Origin: Azovibrio restrictus DSM 23866
GTDB taxonomy: Bacteria; Pseudomonadota; Gammaproteobacteria; Burkholderiales; Rhodocyclaceae
Direction: 5' to 3'
DNA: 64,000 bases
NCBI RefSeq assembly: GCF_000429665.1
Contig: NZ_AUCH01000007.1
Span: forward strand, 1-64,000
Part shown: piece by piece, positions 8,939 to 17,384 of the stretch
How positions within the stretch are numbered: the first letter of the stretch is position 1
Layout of the letters: the number at the start of each line of letters is the position of its first letter
Notes under the pieces: model-generated
What the model was told of the DNA's origin: nothing
Database searches by the model: none
What the model saw: only the letters and a program-made list of their open reading frames with translations
Position numbers and translations under genes: made by a program

Positions 8939-8980
8939 GGGTGCTCTCCTTTCAGTTACCGGCTTCGCCGGGAGGAGGGC

Positions 8981-9024
8981 CCCAAAAGAGAAACCCCCGC
9001 CCGGTTTGCACCGGCGGGGGTTTT
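8981..9024 (-). terminator. ilvBN attenuator terminator
   Basis: On the minus strand an 11-bp perfect GC-rich stem (9013-9023 with 8991-9001), with further pairing inside the loop, is followed by TTTCTCTTTT. It lies between the leader-peptide stop at 9047 and the ilvB start at 8938, exactly where an attenuator is expected. Confidence 0.85.
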
Positions 9025-9046
9025 GGATTCTGGCTATCTGTTTCTG

Positions 9047-9190
9047 CTAGCCTGCCCGTGCCGGTGCGCCCTGTACGATTACAGGTACGACTACGGTTAC
9101 GGTAATGACGGCCACGGACGCCGCGCGCAGGCCGGCCGGCACGAAGGCGGCGGCAGTACGGCGGAAGGCGGCGTCAAGGATCATCGACAT
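9047..9190 (-). CDS. ilvBN leader peptide (attenuation)
   Basis: A short frame of 47 codons from ATG 9190 (or 45 from ATG 9184). Residues encoded at 9074-9115 read VAVITVTVVVPVIV, so ten of fourteen consecutive codons are Val or Ile. The frame stops 23 bp before the attenuator hairpin of ilvBN. This matches IvbL-type leader peptides, whose ribosome stalling under Val/Ile-tRNA shortage prevents termination. No Shine-Dalgarno sequence is visible, and the predicted transcript start lies only ~20-25 nt upstream. The function is inferred from composition and position. Confidence 0.8.
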   Translation of the reverse strand: MSMILDAAFRRTAAAFVPAGLRAASVAVITVTVVVPVIVQGAPARAG

Positions 9191-9215
9191 CGAGGCGGCA
9201 GCAAAAAGAGGGGCC

Positions 9216-9245
9216 ATTATGGTCCCGCCCCCCGACCCCTGCCAA
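9216..9245 (-). promoter_or_regulatory. predicted sigma-70 promoter of the ilvBN leader
   Basis: On the minus strand TTGGCA (9245-9240) and CATAAT (9221-9216) are separated by 18 bp, predicting a start near 9209, just upstream of the leader peptide ATG. This placement argues against using the earlier in-frame ATG at 9217. Confidence 0.6.
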
Positions 9246-9287
9246 GGGGGCGGCGAAAAATAGTTGCGCCGCCGGCCCGGCAAGCCC

Positions 9288-10817
9288 TCATGGGCAGACC
9301 TGGGTGGTGGGCCGGTTGTTCCGGGTCACCGGGCGCCCCTGGCTGAAGGAGAAATAGGGGTCGCAGGCCGGAGGCGCCGCCGCCGTGCGGGCTTCCAGCT
9401 CACCCCCGGGGCGGAGCTGAGCATCGGCCCCGAGAATCTGTAGCCGGTAACGGTAGCTTCCGGCAGGGGCCAGGTTTCCATCCACGAAGGCGGTATCCGA
9501 AAAGTCTTCCGGGGTGAGGCGCTGCTCCGCCGCGCCGTCCGCCCCCTGCCGGTAGAGGCGGTAGCGCTCTCCCGCCGCCGCCCGGCCCCAGGCCAGCAGC
9601 ACCTGGGTGGCCCCGGCATCCACCAGGGTCAGGGCAGTCTTTGCTGGCGCGGGAGCCGGTGCCCCGCCCTGCCCCGCCGCCAGGGCCTGGACCATGCGCC
9701 AGACGGCGGCGATCTGCAGCCCTTCCTTGGTGGCATAGCGGCCGGTCATGTCGAAGGCAAAGTCGTTGTAGCCCCACCAGTCCCAGCAGCCCTGGGGATT
9801 GAAGGGGGTGATGGGCACGGCGCTGGTGGCGGCGGTCTGGGGATAGAGCACCACGATGCGGTTGGCGTCGGCCCATTCGTTGAAGCCGGCGCCCTGGACG
9901 AAGTCCATGCCGATCTTTTCCGCCTGCTGCTGGCAGCCGTGGAAGGCCACGTGCAGGCGGCAGGGCAGCCCGGCGCGGCAGTCGGCGGGCAGATACAAAT
10001 AGCCGGTCCCGGCCAGGGAGACCTTGATGGGGTCCACCGGGCTACCGCCCTTGCGCACATAGGGCGCCTGGTCGAAGGCCAGTACCTGGCCCCCCAGGGC
10101 CGGGGTGGGCCTGCGTTCCAGGGGGCCGTAGAAGAACTGCAGGGCGGAGCCGGCGGCATCGTAGGCCTGCTCGCTGCCCGGCGCCGCCGGACAGCTGTTG
10201 ATGTAGTTGCCCCCGGTGCTGCTGCAGGTGTTGCAGGCGGTGCCGCCCGGATGGGCCGGGCAGCTGGCGGAAATCTGGGCGTGGGCCGCAGGCAGTTCCT
10301 CCTTAGCGAAGAGCTGGCCGGGCGCCAGGAAGTGGCGGTAGTAATCGGCCAGGGCGGTGCTGACCGGGGCCTTGACGATGCCGTCGTTGTAGCCATGGAA
10401 GATCCACAGGCGCTGCCGGGCCAGCCCGCTGCTGGCGTCGATCAGGCCGTTGGCGGCCCAGGCCCGGGTGGCGGCCACCATGGCATCCTGCTCCTCGGGG
10501 CCGATGGGCCGGGCCGGATAGGCCGGGTCCCCCTGCATGCAGCGGGCCATGGCCCGGCTCACCCCGGCCCCGGCCCAGGCGTCGCGCCCGGAGCAGAAAT
10601 AGGGGCCGCCGGCCGTGGCCGCCACGCCCCGCACCGCGGCAGAATGGGCCACCCCGAACTGCACCGCCATGAAGGCGCCGGAGGAAATCCCCGACACCGT
10701 GGTCTGCTCCAGGTCCAGGTTCAGGGCCGGCAGGGGCTCCCTGGCCTGAAGCGGCCCCCAGGCCAGGAGGCCGGCCAGCAGCCCGCCCAGCATCCGCAAC
10801 TTGATCGACATTCCCAT
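9288..10817 (-). CDS. secreted poly(3-hydroxybutyrate) depolymerase
   Basis: A 509-residue protein with an N-terminal signal peptide (cleavage after about LQA, residue 25). The lipase box GISSG (43-47, Ser45) is near the N-terminus and the oxyanion motif AFHGCQQQ (His293) near the end of the catalytic domain, the order typical of type-2 PHB depolymerase domains. HGYND (141-145) may supply the acid. A fibronectin-III-like linker follows (~405-475), then a short cysteine-bracketed tail in place of an obvious substrate-binding domain. The ATG at 10817 follows GGGAGA; longer frames upstream are not supported. It hydrolyses PHB or related short-chain polyesters outside the cytoplasm. Confidence 0.85.
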   Translation of the reverse strand: MGMSIKLRMLGGLLAGLLAWGPLQAREPLPALNLDLEQTTVSGISSGAFMAVQFGVAHSAAVRGVAATAGGPYFCSGRDAWAGAGVSRAMARCMQGDPAYPARPIGPEEQDAMVAATRAWAANGLIDASSGLARQRLWIFHGYNDGIVKAPVSTALADYYRHFLAPGQLFAKEELPAAHAQISASCPAHPGGTACNTCSSTGGNYINSCPAAPGSEQAYDAAGSALQFFYGPLERRPTPALGGQVLAFDQAPYVRKGGSPVDPIKVSLAGTGYLYLPADCRAGLPCRLHVAFHGCQQQAEKIGMDFVQGAGFNEWADANRIVVLYPQTAATSAVPITPFNPQGCWDWWGYNDFAFDMTGRYATKEGLQIAAVWRMVQALAAGQGGAPAPAPAKTALTLVDAGATQVLLAWGRAAAGERYRLYRQGADGAAEQRLTPEDFSDTAFVDGNLAPAGSYRYRLQILGADAQLRPGGELEARTAAAPPACDPYFSFSQGRPVTRNNRPTTQVCP

Positions 10818-10996
10818 GGTGATCTCTCCCGTTTTCCCGTCCCGGGCCATCCGTAGCCAGGACAATGGCATCACCTTAGGCATTGACGCCACACAAGGCA
10901 AGGCCGGCCTGGCCCCGGGGGCCAACTTGTGCTGGGCCGGGGGCCCGCCCCTGCGTTACCATGGCGCCCCTGTTCCCCGCTGCGCCAGCGCTTTCC

Positions 10997-12067
10997 ATGT
11001 CCGCCCACCGGCCGTTTACGCCCAGACGTCTGTATCCCGTGGCCGCCTTCGTCGGCGGCTTCCTCTGGGATGCCCTGACCCTGGGCCAGCGGGTGAAGCC
11101 CCTGGATTTCTGGCGCCTGGGCGCCTACCTGGCGGGCGCCGCCCTGCTGCTCTACTGGCTGGCCTGGCGCCGGGACCGCTTCATCCATCCCCCCGAACCC
11201 AGCCCCACCTACCGGGGCCGCTGGCAGCAGATCCGCTGGATTGCCCCTTACCTGCTGCTGCAGTTCTTCTTCGGCGGCCTGTTCTCGGCCCTGTTCATCC
11301 TCTACGTGAAGAGCGCCGGCCACCTGCCGGCCTGGCTGGCTGCGGGCTTCCTGGCCTTGCTGCTGGTGGCCAACGAATTCTGGCGGGACCGCTACGGCCG
11401 CCGCTTCACCCTCAACTGGTGCCTGTTCGCCCTGTGCGCCATCCTGTTCATGAACTTTGCCCTGCCGCACGCCCTGGGCACTCTGGATACCCGCTGGTTC
11501 CACGTATCCACGGCCCTGGGGCTGGGCCTGGCCCAGCTGCTCTACTGGCTGGCCCCGGGCAGCCCGGGGCGCATCCGCCCAGCCTGGGGCGTGGCCTTCT
11601 GCCTGCTGCTGGCCTGGCATCTGGACATGGTGGCGCCGGTGCCCCTGGTGAACAAGGCCAGCGCCGTGGGTCAGGATTTCGTGCAGGAAAAGGGGGAATA
11701 CCAGCTGCTGGTGGAGCCGGCGCCGGCCTGGCAGTTCTGGCGCACCCAGGCGGAAACCCTGCACCTGCCGCCCAAGGGCCGGCTGTACGGCATTTCCGCC
11801 GTGTTCGCCCCGAAGGGCGTGTCCGCCCCCCTGGAGCACCGCTGGCTGTACCAGCCCCCGGGCGGGAGCTGGAGCACGGTGCGGGAAATCCGCTTCACCG
11901 TTCAGGGGGGACGCAAGGAGGGGTTCCGGGGCTATTCCTACGTGAATGATCCGGCCCCCGGGGAATGGCGCCTGGTGGTGGCCACCCAGGAGGGGCAGAC
12001 CATCACCAGCCTGGATTTCAGCGTCGCCCCGGGCCTGCCCGCCAACCCGGAGCTGCGCCGCTACTAA
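10997..12067 (+). CDS. DUF2914 membrane protein
   Basis: A 356-residue protein with about seven hydrophobic segments in the first ~220 residues (for example VAAFVGGFLWDALTL, IAPYLLLQFFFGGLFSALFIL and WLAAGFLALLLVA) and a C-terminal soluble DUF2914 domain: RLYGISAVFAPKGVSAPLEH, then WSTVREIRF and GYSYVNDPAPGEWRLVVAT. Function is unknown. The ATG at 10997 is chosen because the family similarity begins there; an in-frame ATG at 10961 is possible. The gene is divergent from the PHB depolymerase gene. Confidence 0.8.
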   Translation: MSAHRPFTPRRLYPVAAFVGGFLWDALTLGQRVKPLDFWRLGAYLAGAALLLYWLAWRRDRFIHPPEPSPTYRGRWQQIRWIAPYLLLQFFFGGLFSALFILYVKSAGHLPAWLAAGFLALLLVANEFWRDRYGRRFTLNWCLFALCAILFMNFALPHALGTLDTRWFHVSTALGLGLAQLLYWLAPGSPGRIRPAWGVAFCLLLAWHLDMVAPVPLVNKASAVGQDFVQEKGEYQLLVEPAPAWQFWRTQAETLHLPPKGRLYGISAVFAPKGVSAPLEHRWLYQPPGGSWSTVREIRFTVQGGRKEGFRGYSYVNDPAPGEWRLVVATQEGQTITSLDFSVAPGLPANPELRRY

Positions 12068-12072
12068 CCGGG

Positions 12073-12765
12073 CTACATGCCCAGGGATTTGAGCAGGTCC
12101 TCGTTGTCGCTGCTATCGCTGCTGCCGGCCAGCGCCGGGGCCGCCGCCGAAGCACTCCCGGCCTGGTCGAACAGCTCGTCGGGATTCGGGGCATCCTGGG
12201 GTTCGAAATCGTAGAGCTTGATGAACTCGGTCCGGTCTATGGCCAGTTCCAGGTAGAAGATGTTGTTGCGCCCGGTGAAGAAGGTGACCCGGCGCGCTTC
12301 GGGCTTGTCCAGGTTGGTATCGACGCTGAGCATCACCTGCTTGTTCAGCACCAGCATCTTGGGCTGGTTCTGGGTGATGTGGGTCTGCAGCTCCCGGGCC
12401 ACCTTGCCGGTGAAGTCCCCGACGATCTGGTTCATCAATTCCCCCATCACGTTGCTGACCTCGTCGGAGGTGTGGGTGCTGGCCAGCCCGTCCCGGGACA
12501 TGCCCATGTTGAGCATGTAGTTCTCGTAGAGCTCCATGGCCGCCGGCGCCGAAAAATTGATCACCACCAGACCGGAAAAGCCCCCGTCGAAGAGCACGAA
12601 GCAGCCGATGTCCGGCTTCAGGCAGGTCTTGGTGATGCGCTGCACCATGCCCGAATAGTGCAGCTGGCTCTGGGTGGCGACGCTGAGCACTTTGGTGACG
12701 GAGTTGCAGAGGCTGATGAGGATTTCTTCGGTGCCGTATACGGCTTCTTTTTCCTGGGCAGTCAT
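12073..12765 (-). CDS. DUF3334 (CheX/CheC-like) protein
   Basis: A 230-residue protein resembling the DUF3334 family: TEEILISLCNSVTKVLS, an ITKTCLKPDIGCFVLFDGGFSG stretch, then SDEVSNVMGELMNQIVGDFTGKV and HITQNQPKMLVLNKQVMLSVDTN. The EVSNVMGELMNQIVG segment resembles the active-site helix of CheC/CheX phosphatases, so a role near chemotaxis or c-di-GMP signalling is plausible but unproven. The last ~35 residues are Ala/Ser/Asp-rich and ends KSLGM. ATG 12765 is preferred over upstream alternatives, which lack family similarity. It is convergent with the DUF2914 gene, leaving 5 bp between the stops. Confidence 0.75.
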   Translation of the reverse strand: MTAQEKEAVYGTEEILISLCNSVTKVLSVATQSQLHYSGMVQRITKTCLKPDIGCFVLFDGGFSGLVVINFSAPAAMELYENYMLNMGMSRDGLASTHTSDEVSNVMGELMNQIVGDFTGKVARELQTHITQNQPKMLVLNKQVMLSVDTNLDKPEARRVTFFTGRNNIFYLELAIDRTEFIKLYDFEPQDAPNPDELFDQAGSASAAAPALAGSSDSSDNEDLLKSLGM

Positions 12766-12971
12766 GGCTGGACTTGTCTCTGAGTAAAGGAATGGGCTTA
12801 TGTATAACATAGGTCTACAGGGCCCAGCACCCCCGGCCCGGCCTGCACCGGGATTTCGCTTCCCGAGGGCGCAGCCAGAGGGCCGGAGCCACCCCGCCAG
12901 CAGCGCAGATGAACCATCCGACACCAGGGGGTATCAGAGGCTGATTGCGGGGAATTACGGCTTTCCCGTAC

Positions 12972-13000
12972 TTACATACATCCATGAATGTATATATACT
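12972..13000 (+). promoter_or_regulatory. efflux operon promoter with AcrR-type operator
   Basis: A 24-bp near-palindrome at 12973-12996 (TACATACAT, six bases, GAATGTATATA) closely matches the E. coli acrAB operator recognised by AcrR (TACATACAT...GAATGTATGTA). It overlaps a predicted promoter, TTACAT (12972-12977) and TATACT (12995-13000) with 17 bp between them. Repressor binding here would block polymerase. The matching TetR-family gene ends the operon at 18835. Confidence 0.85.
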
Positions 13001-13037
13001 CGCTGCCATTCCCCCCCATCCCCACGGAGAATCTGCC

Positions 13038-14240
13038 ATGCCCCAGCACAACAACAAGGTTTCGCCCGTTCCCACCCGGCCGCTGCTGCGGCTCCTGCCC
13101 CTGGCCCTGAGCAGCGCCCTGGCCCTGGCGGCCTGTTCCGGCTCCGAAGCGCCCCAGGGTCCGGCCATGGGTCCCCTGCCGGTGACGGTGATGGAGATGC
13201 AGCCCCAGCGGGTACCCAATGCGGTGGAAATCATGGCCCAGACCGAGGGCGCCAAGGAAACCGAGGTGCGGGCCCGGGTGGGCGGCATTCTCATGAAGCA
13301 GCTCTACCAGGAAGGCCAGAGCGTCAAGGCCGGGCAGCCCCTGTTCCAGATCGACCGGGCCAGCTATGAGATCGCCCACGCCGAGGCCAAGGCCCGGGCA
13401 GACCAGACCGAGCGGGAACTGGCCCGGCTGAAGAAGCTGCTGGAAGTGCAAGGGGTGAGCCGCAAGGAATACGACGACGGGGTGAGCGCCAATGACGTGG
13501 CCCAGGCCGCCCTGCGCCAGGCCCAGCTGAACCTGTCCTGGACCACGGTCACTGCCCCGGTGGATGGGGTCACCGGCCGGGCCGAGAAATCCGTGGGCAA
13601 CCTGATCACCACCGGCACCGACAGCCTGCTCACCACCGTCTATCAGAACGACCCCATGTGGGTACGCTTCAGCCTGGCCGAGAGCGAGGCCGCCAAGCTG
13701 CCCGGCGGCCGCCTGACCCCGAACACGGTCACCGGCGTGGAGCTGGTGCTGGCGGATGGCTCCGTCTATCCCCACCAGGGCAAGCTGAACTTCCTCGCTT
13801 CCAGCATCGACACCACCCTGGGCACCCAGCAGCTGCGGGCTGAATTCTCCAACAAGGAAGGCCAGCTCCTGCCCGGGCAGTTCGTGCGCGTGCGTCTGCT
13901 GGCCGGAGACCAGGACGGGGTGTATCTGGTGCCCCAGAGCGCCGTGCTGCAGACCGAAAAGGGCAGCCTGGTGATGGTGGCCGATCCCGAGAACAAGGTG
14001 GCGCCCCGTCCCATCAAGACCGGCGAGTGGCTGGGCAAGGACTGGGTGGTGCTGGGCGGCCTCAACCCCGGCGACAAGGTGATCATCGACAACCTGATGA
14101 AGCTCAAGCCCGGCGCCCCGGTGGCGCCGCATGCTCCGGGTGCCGCTCCGGGCGCGCCGGGGGCCGCCCCCGCCGCTGCGCCGGCCGCCAAGGAGGCGGC
14201 CCCGGCCAAGAGCGAAGCTGCACCGGCCAAGCAGGGCTAA
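13038..14240 (+). CDS. RND efflux periplasmic adaptor (AcrA/MexA type)
   Basis: A 400-residue membrane-fusion lipoprotein: a hydrophobic signal followed by lipobox LAAC, then barrel-sandwich and hairpin regions (ARVGGILMKQLYQEGQSVKAGQPLFQID, a coiled coil around ARADQTERELARLKKLLEVQGVSRKEYDD) and a C-terminal membrane-proximal domain. It links the inner-membrane pump to the outer-membrane channel. The last ~45 residues are an unusually Ala/Pro-rich low-complexity tail. The ATG at 13038 follows GGAGA. First gene of the pump-channel-repressor operon, controlled by the AcrR-like operator upstream. Confidence 0.93.
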   Translation: MPQHNNKVSPVPTRPLLRLLPLALSSALALAACSGSEAPQGPAMGPLPVTVMEMQPQRVPNAVEIMAQTEGAKETEVRARVGGILMKQLYQEGQSVKAGQPLFQIDRASYEIAHAEAKARADQTERELARLKKLLEVQGVSRKEYDDGVSANDVAQAALRQAQLNLSWTTVTAPVDGVTGRAEKSVGNLITTGTDSLLTTVYQNDPMWVRFSLAESEAAKLPGGRLTPNTVTGVELVLADGSVYPHQGKLNFLASSIDTTLGTQQLRAEFSNKEGQLLPGQFVRVRLLAGDQDGVYLVPQSAVLQTEKGSLVMVADPENKVAPRPIKTGEWLGKDWVVLGGLNPGDKVIIDNLMKLKPGAPVAPHAPGAAPGAPGAAPAAAPAAKEAAPAKSEAAPAKQG

Positions 14241-14249
14241 GGAGTCGCC

Positions 14250-17200
14250 ATGTCAAAATTCTTCATCAACCGGCCCATTTTTGCGTCGGTCATCTCCATC
14301 ATCATCATCATCGCCGGGCTGGTGGCTTCCCGGGTGCTGCCCATCGCCCAGTACCCCCAGATCGCCCCGCCCACGGTGCTGATCACCGCCACCTATCCCG
14401 GCGCCTCCGCCGAAACCCTGGCCAAGACCGTGGCTGCCCCCATCGAGGAGCAGCTGAACGGGGTGGAAGGCCTCTCCTACTTCACTTCGTCGGCTTCGGC
14501 CAACGGGGCGATCACGATCACCGCCACTTTCGAGGTGGGCACGAACGTGGATATCGCCTCGGTGAACGTCAATAACCGGGTCAAGGCGGCCGAACCCCGC
14601 CTGCCGGAGGAGGTGCGCCGCAACGGGGTGATCGTGCAGAAGCGCTCCAACGATATTCTCCAGGTGGTGGCCCTGCAATCGGAGCAGGGGCGCTACAACA
14701 CCCTGTTCCTGTCCAACTACGCCGCCATCAACCTGGTGGATGAGCTGAAGCGGCTGAAGGGTGTGGGCGACGTGACCATCTTCGGCGCCCAGGACTACTC
14801 CATGCGGGTCTGGCTGAAGCCGGACCGGATGGCCCAGCTGGGCATCACCACCAGCGACATCGCCAGCGCCATCCAGGCCCAGAACGCCCAGAACGCCGCC
14901 GGCAAGATCGGCCAGGAACCGGCGCCCAGCAGCCAGCAGCTGGTCTACACGGTGACCGCCAAGGGCCGCCTGCTGACCCCCGAGGAGTTCGGCAACATCA
15001 TCATCCGCGCCAGCGGCCCCGGCGGCGCCCTGCGCCTCAAGGACGTGGCCCGCATCGAACTGGGCGCCTACAGCTATGAGCAGAGCGTCACCCTGAACGG
15101 GGAACCCACCATCGCCATGGGCGTGTTCCTGCAGACCGGGGCCAACGCCCTGGAGGTGGCTGACCTGGTCAAGAGCAAGATGGACGAGCTGAAGCAGAAG
15201 TTCCCCGAAGGGATGGACTACGTCATTCCCTTCGACACTACCCGCTTCGTCTCGGCCTCCATCAACGAGGTGGTGCATACCCTGATCGAAGCCGCCCTGC
15301 TGGTGATTGCCGTGGTGTACCTGTTCCTGCAGAGCTGGCGCGCCACCCTGATTCCCATGGTGGCCGTGCCCATCTCCCTGATCGGTACCTTCGCCGGCCT
15401 GTGGCTGTTCGGTTTCTCCATCAACACCCTGACCCTGTTCGCCATGGTGCTGGCCATCGGGATCGTGGTGGACGACGCCATCGTGGTGCTGGAGAACGTG
15501 GAACGGCTGATGTGGGAAGAGAAGATGTCCCCCAAGGATGCCGCCGTTGAAGCCATGCGCGAGGTGAGCGGCGCCCTGGTGGCCATCGTGCTGGTGCTCT
15601 GCGCCGTGTTCATCCCGGTGGCCTTCCTGGGCGGTATCGCCGGTCAGCTTTACAAGCAGTTCGCCGTGACCGTGGCCGTGGCCGTGGTGCTCTCCGGCGT
15701 GGTGGCCCTGACCCTGACCCCGGCCCTGTGCGCCCTGCTCCTGAAGTCCAAGCATGAGGAGCACAAGCTGTTCATGCCCTTCAACCGGGCCTTCGAGCGC
15801 TTCACCCAGTCCTACATCAGCACCGTCAGCCTGACCCTGAAGCACGGCATCATCGGTACCGTGATCTTTGCCGCCGTGATCGGGGTGGTGGTGCTGCTGT
15901 TCCGCGTCACGCCGGGCAGCTTCGTGCCCCCCGAGGACCAGGGCTACCTGATCTCCGCCCTGATGCTGCCTGACGGCGCCACCCTGAAGCGGACCAACGC
16001 CATGGGCGAAGGCATGCGTCAGGGCATCGCCAAGGACGAGGCGGTGGCCTACACCTTCATCGTTTCCGGCTTCGACCTGATCGGCGGCGGCAACAAGCCC
16101 AACGCCGGCACCATGTTCATCCCCCTGAAGGACTGGAGCGAACGGGAAGGCAAGGCCCAGGACCTGGCCGGCAAGTTCATGGGCATCGGCATGATGCAGC
16201 CCGACGGCCTGGGCCTGGTGTTCAACCCGCCCCCCATCCAGGGCCTGGGTACCGCCGGCGGTTTCGAGGTGTATGTGCAGAACCGGGCCGACGGCACCGC
16301 CAAGAGCCTCCACGAGGTGACCCAGCAGTTCATGGCGGAGCTGCAGAAGCATCCGGAATTCACCCGCATCTCCACCTTCTACCGCCCCACGGTGCCGCAG
16401 CTGTTCGTGGAAGTGGATGAACCCAAGGCCATCTCCCTGGGCATTCCCCTCTCGGACATCTACGCCACCTTGCAGAGCACCATGGGTGCCCTGTACGTGA
16501 ACGACTTCAACCGGGGCAGCAAGGTCTACCGGGTGCAGCTGCAGGCCGAGGCCAACTACCGGATGAAGCCCGAGGACCTGGGCAAGGTCTATGTGCGCAG
16601 CAGCACCAGCGGCGCCATGATCCCCATCTCCGCCATCAGTACCGTGAAGCGGGTGATCGGTCCGGAGCAGGTGGAACGCTTCAACGGCTTCCTGGCCGCC
16701 AAGATACTGGGCGACTCCCGCCCCGGCGTCAGCTCCGGCGACGCCATCCGCATCGTCGAGGAAGTGGCTGCCGCCAGCCTGCCGGACGGCTACACCATCG
16801 CCTGGACCGGCCAGGCCTTCCAGGAAAAGCGCAGTTCCGGCTCCTCCCTCCAGGCCTTCGGCTTCGCCATCATCATGGTGTTCCTGATCCTGGCGGCCCA
16901 GTACGAGAAGTGGTCCCTGCCGGTGGCGGTGATCATGGCCGTGCCCTTCGCCCTGATGGGCGCCCTCACCGCCGTCTGGCTGCGTGGCATGCCCAACGAC
17001 ATCTACTTCCAGATCGGCCTCGTGGTGCTGATCGGGCTGGCCTCGAAAAACGCCATCCTGATCGTGGAGTTCGCGGCTCAGAAGTACGCCGAGGGCATGA
17101 GTGCGATGGATGCCGCCGTGGAGGCCGCCCGCCTGCGCTTCCGCCCCATCGTGATGACCTCCCTGGCCTTCGTGCTCGGCGTGTTCCCCCTGGTGAAGGC

Positions 17201-17384
17201 CACCGGGGCCGGGGCCGCCGCGCGCCAGTCCATGGGGACCGGCGTGTTCGGCGGGATGATCGCCGCCACCTTCATCGCCACCATCTTCGTGCCCCTCTTC
17301 TTCAAGTGGCTGGAACGGGACAAGCAGCCCCAGCTGACGGGCCATGGCAAAGACCAAGACCAGAAGGATGACTCCCATGCGTAA
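14250..17384 (+). CDS. RND multidrug efflux permease (AcrB/MexB, HAE1)
   Basis: A 1044-residue inner-membrane proton antiporter, full length for AcrB. It begins MSKFFINRPIFASVISI with the first transmembrane segment, has two large periplasmic loops, and carries the proton-relay aspartate pair in AIGIVVDDAIVVLENVER within TM4. The second half repeats the fold (FAIIMVFLILAAQYE, then FQIGLVVLIGLASKNAILIVEFA). The C-terminus is charged and ends in the overlap with the next gene. It captures diverse hydrophobic drugs from the periplasm and inner leaflet. Confidence 0.96.
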   Translation: MSKFFINRPIFASVISIIIIIAGLVASRVLPIAQYPQIAPPTVLITATYPGASAETLAKTVAAPIEEQLNGVEGLSYFTSSASANGAITITATFEVGTNVDIASVNVNNRVKAAEPRLPEEVRRNGVIVQKRSNDILQVVALQSEQGRYNTLFLSNYAAINLVDELKRLKGVGDVTIFGAQDYSMRVWLKPDRMAQLGITTSDIASAIQAQNAQNAAGKIGQEPAPSSQQLVYTVTAKGRLLTPEEFGNIIIRASGPGGALRLKDVARIELGAYSYEQSVTLNGEPTIAMGVFLQTGANALEVADLVKSKMDELKQKFPEGMDYVIPFDTTRFVSASINEVVHTLIEAALLVIAVVYLFLQSWRATLIPMVAVPISLIGTFAGLWLFGFSINTLTLFAMVLAIGIVVDDAIVVLENVERLMWEEKMSPKDAAVEAMREVSGALVAIVLVLCAVFIPVAFLGGIAGQLYKQFAVTVAVAVVLSGVVALTLTPALCALLLKSKHEEHKLFMPFNRAFERFTQSYISTVSLTLKHGIIGTVIFAAVIGVVVLLFRVTPGSFVPPEDQGYLISALMLPDGATLKRTNAMGEGMRQGIAKDEAVAYTFIVSGFDLIGGGNKPNAGTMFIPLKDWSEREGKAQDLAGKFMGIGMMQPDGLGLVFNPPPIQGLGTAGGFEVYVQNRADGTAKSLHEVTQQFMAELQKHPEFTRISTFYRPTVPQLFVEVDEPKAISLGIPLSDIYATLQSTMGALYVNDFNRGSKVYRVQLQAEANYRMKPEDLGKVYVRSSTSGAMIPISAISTVKRVIGPEQVERFNGFLAAKILGDSRPGVSSGDAIRIVEEVAAASLPDGYTIAWTGQAFQEKRSSGSSLQAFGFAIIMVFLILAAQYEKWSLPVAVIMAVPFALMGALTAVWLRGMPNDIYFQIGLVVLIGLASKNAILIVEFAAQKYAEGMSAMDAAVEAARLRFRPIVMTSLAFVLGVFPLVKATGAGAAARQSMGTGVFGGMIAATFIATIFVPLFFKWLERDKQPQLTGHGKDQDQKDDSHA

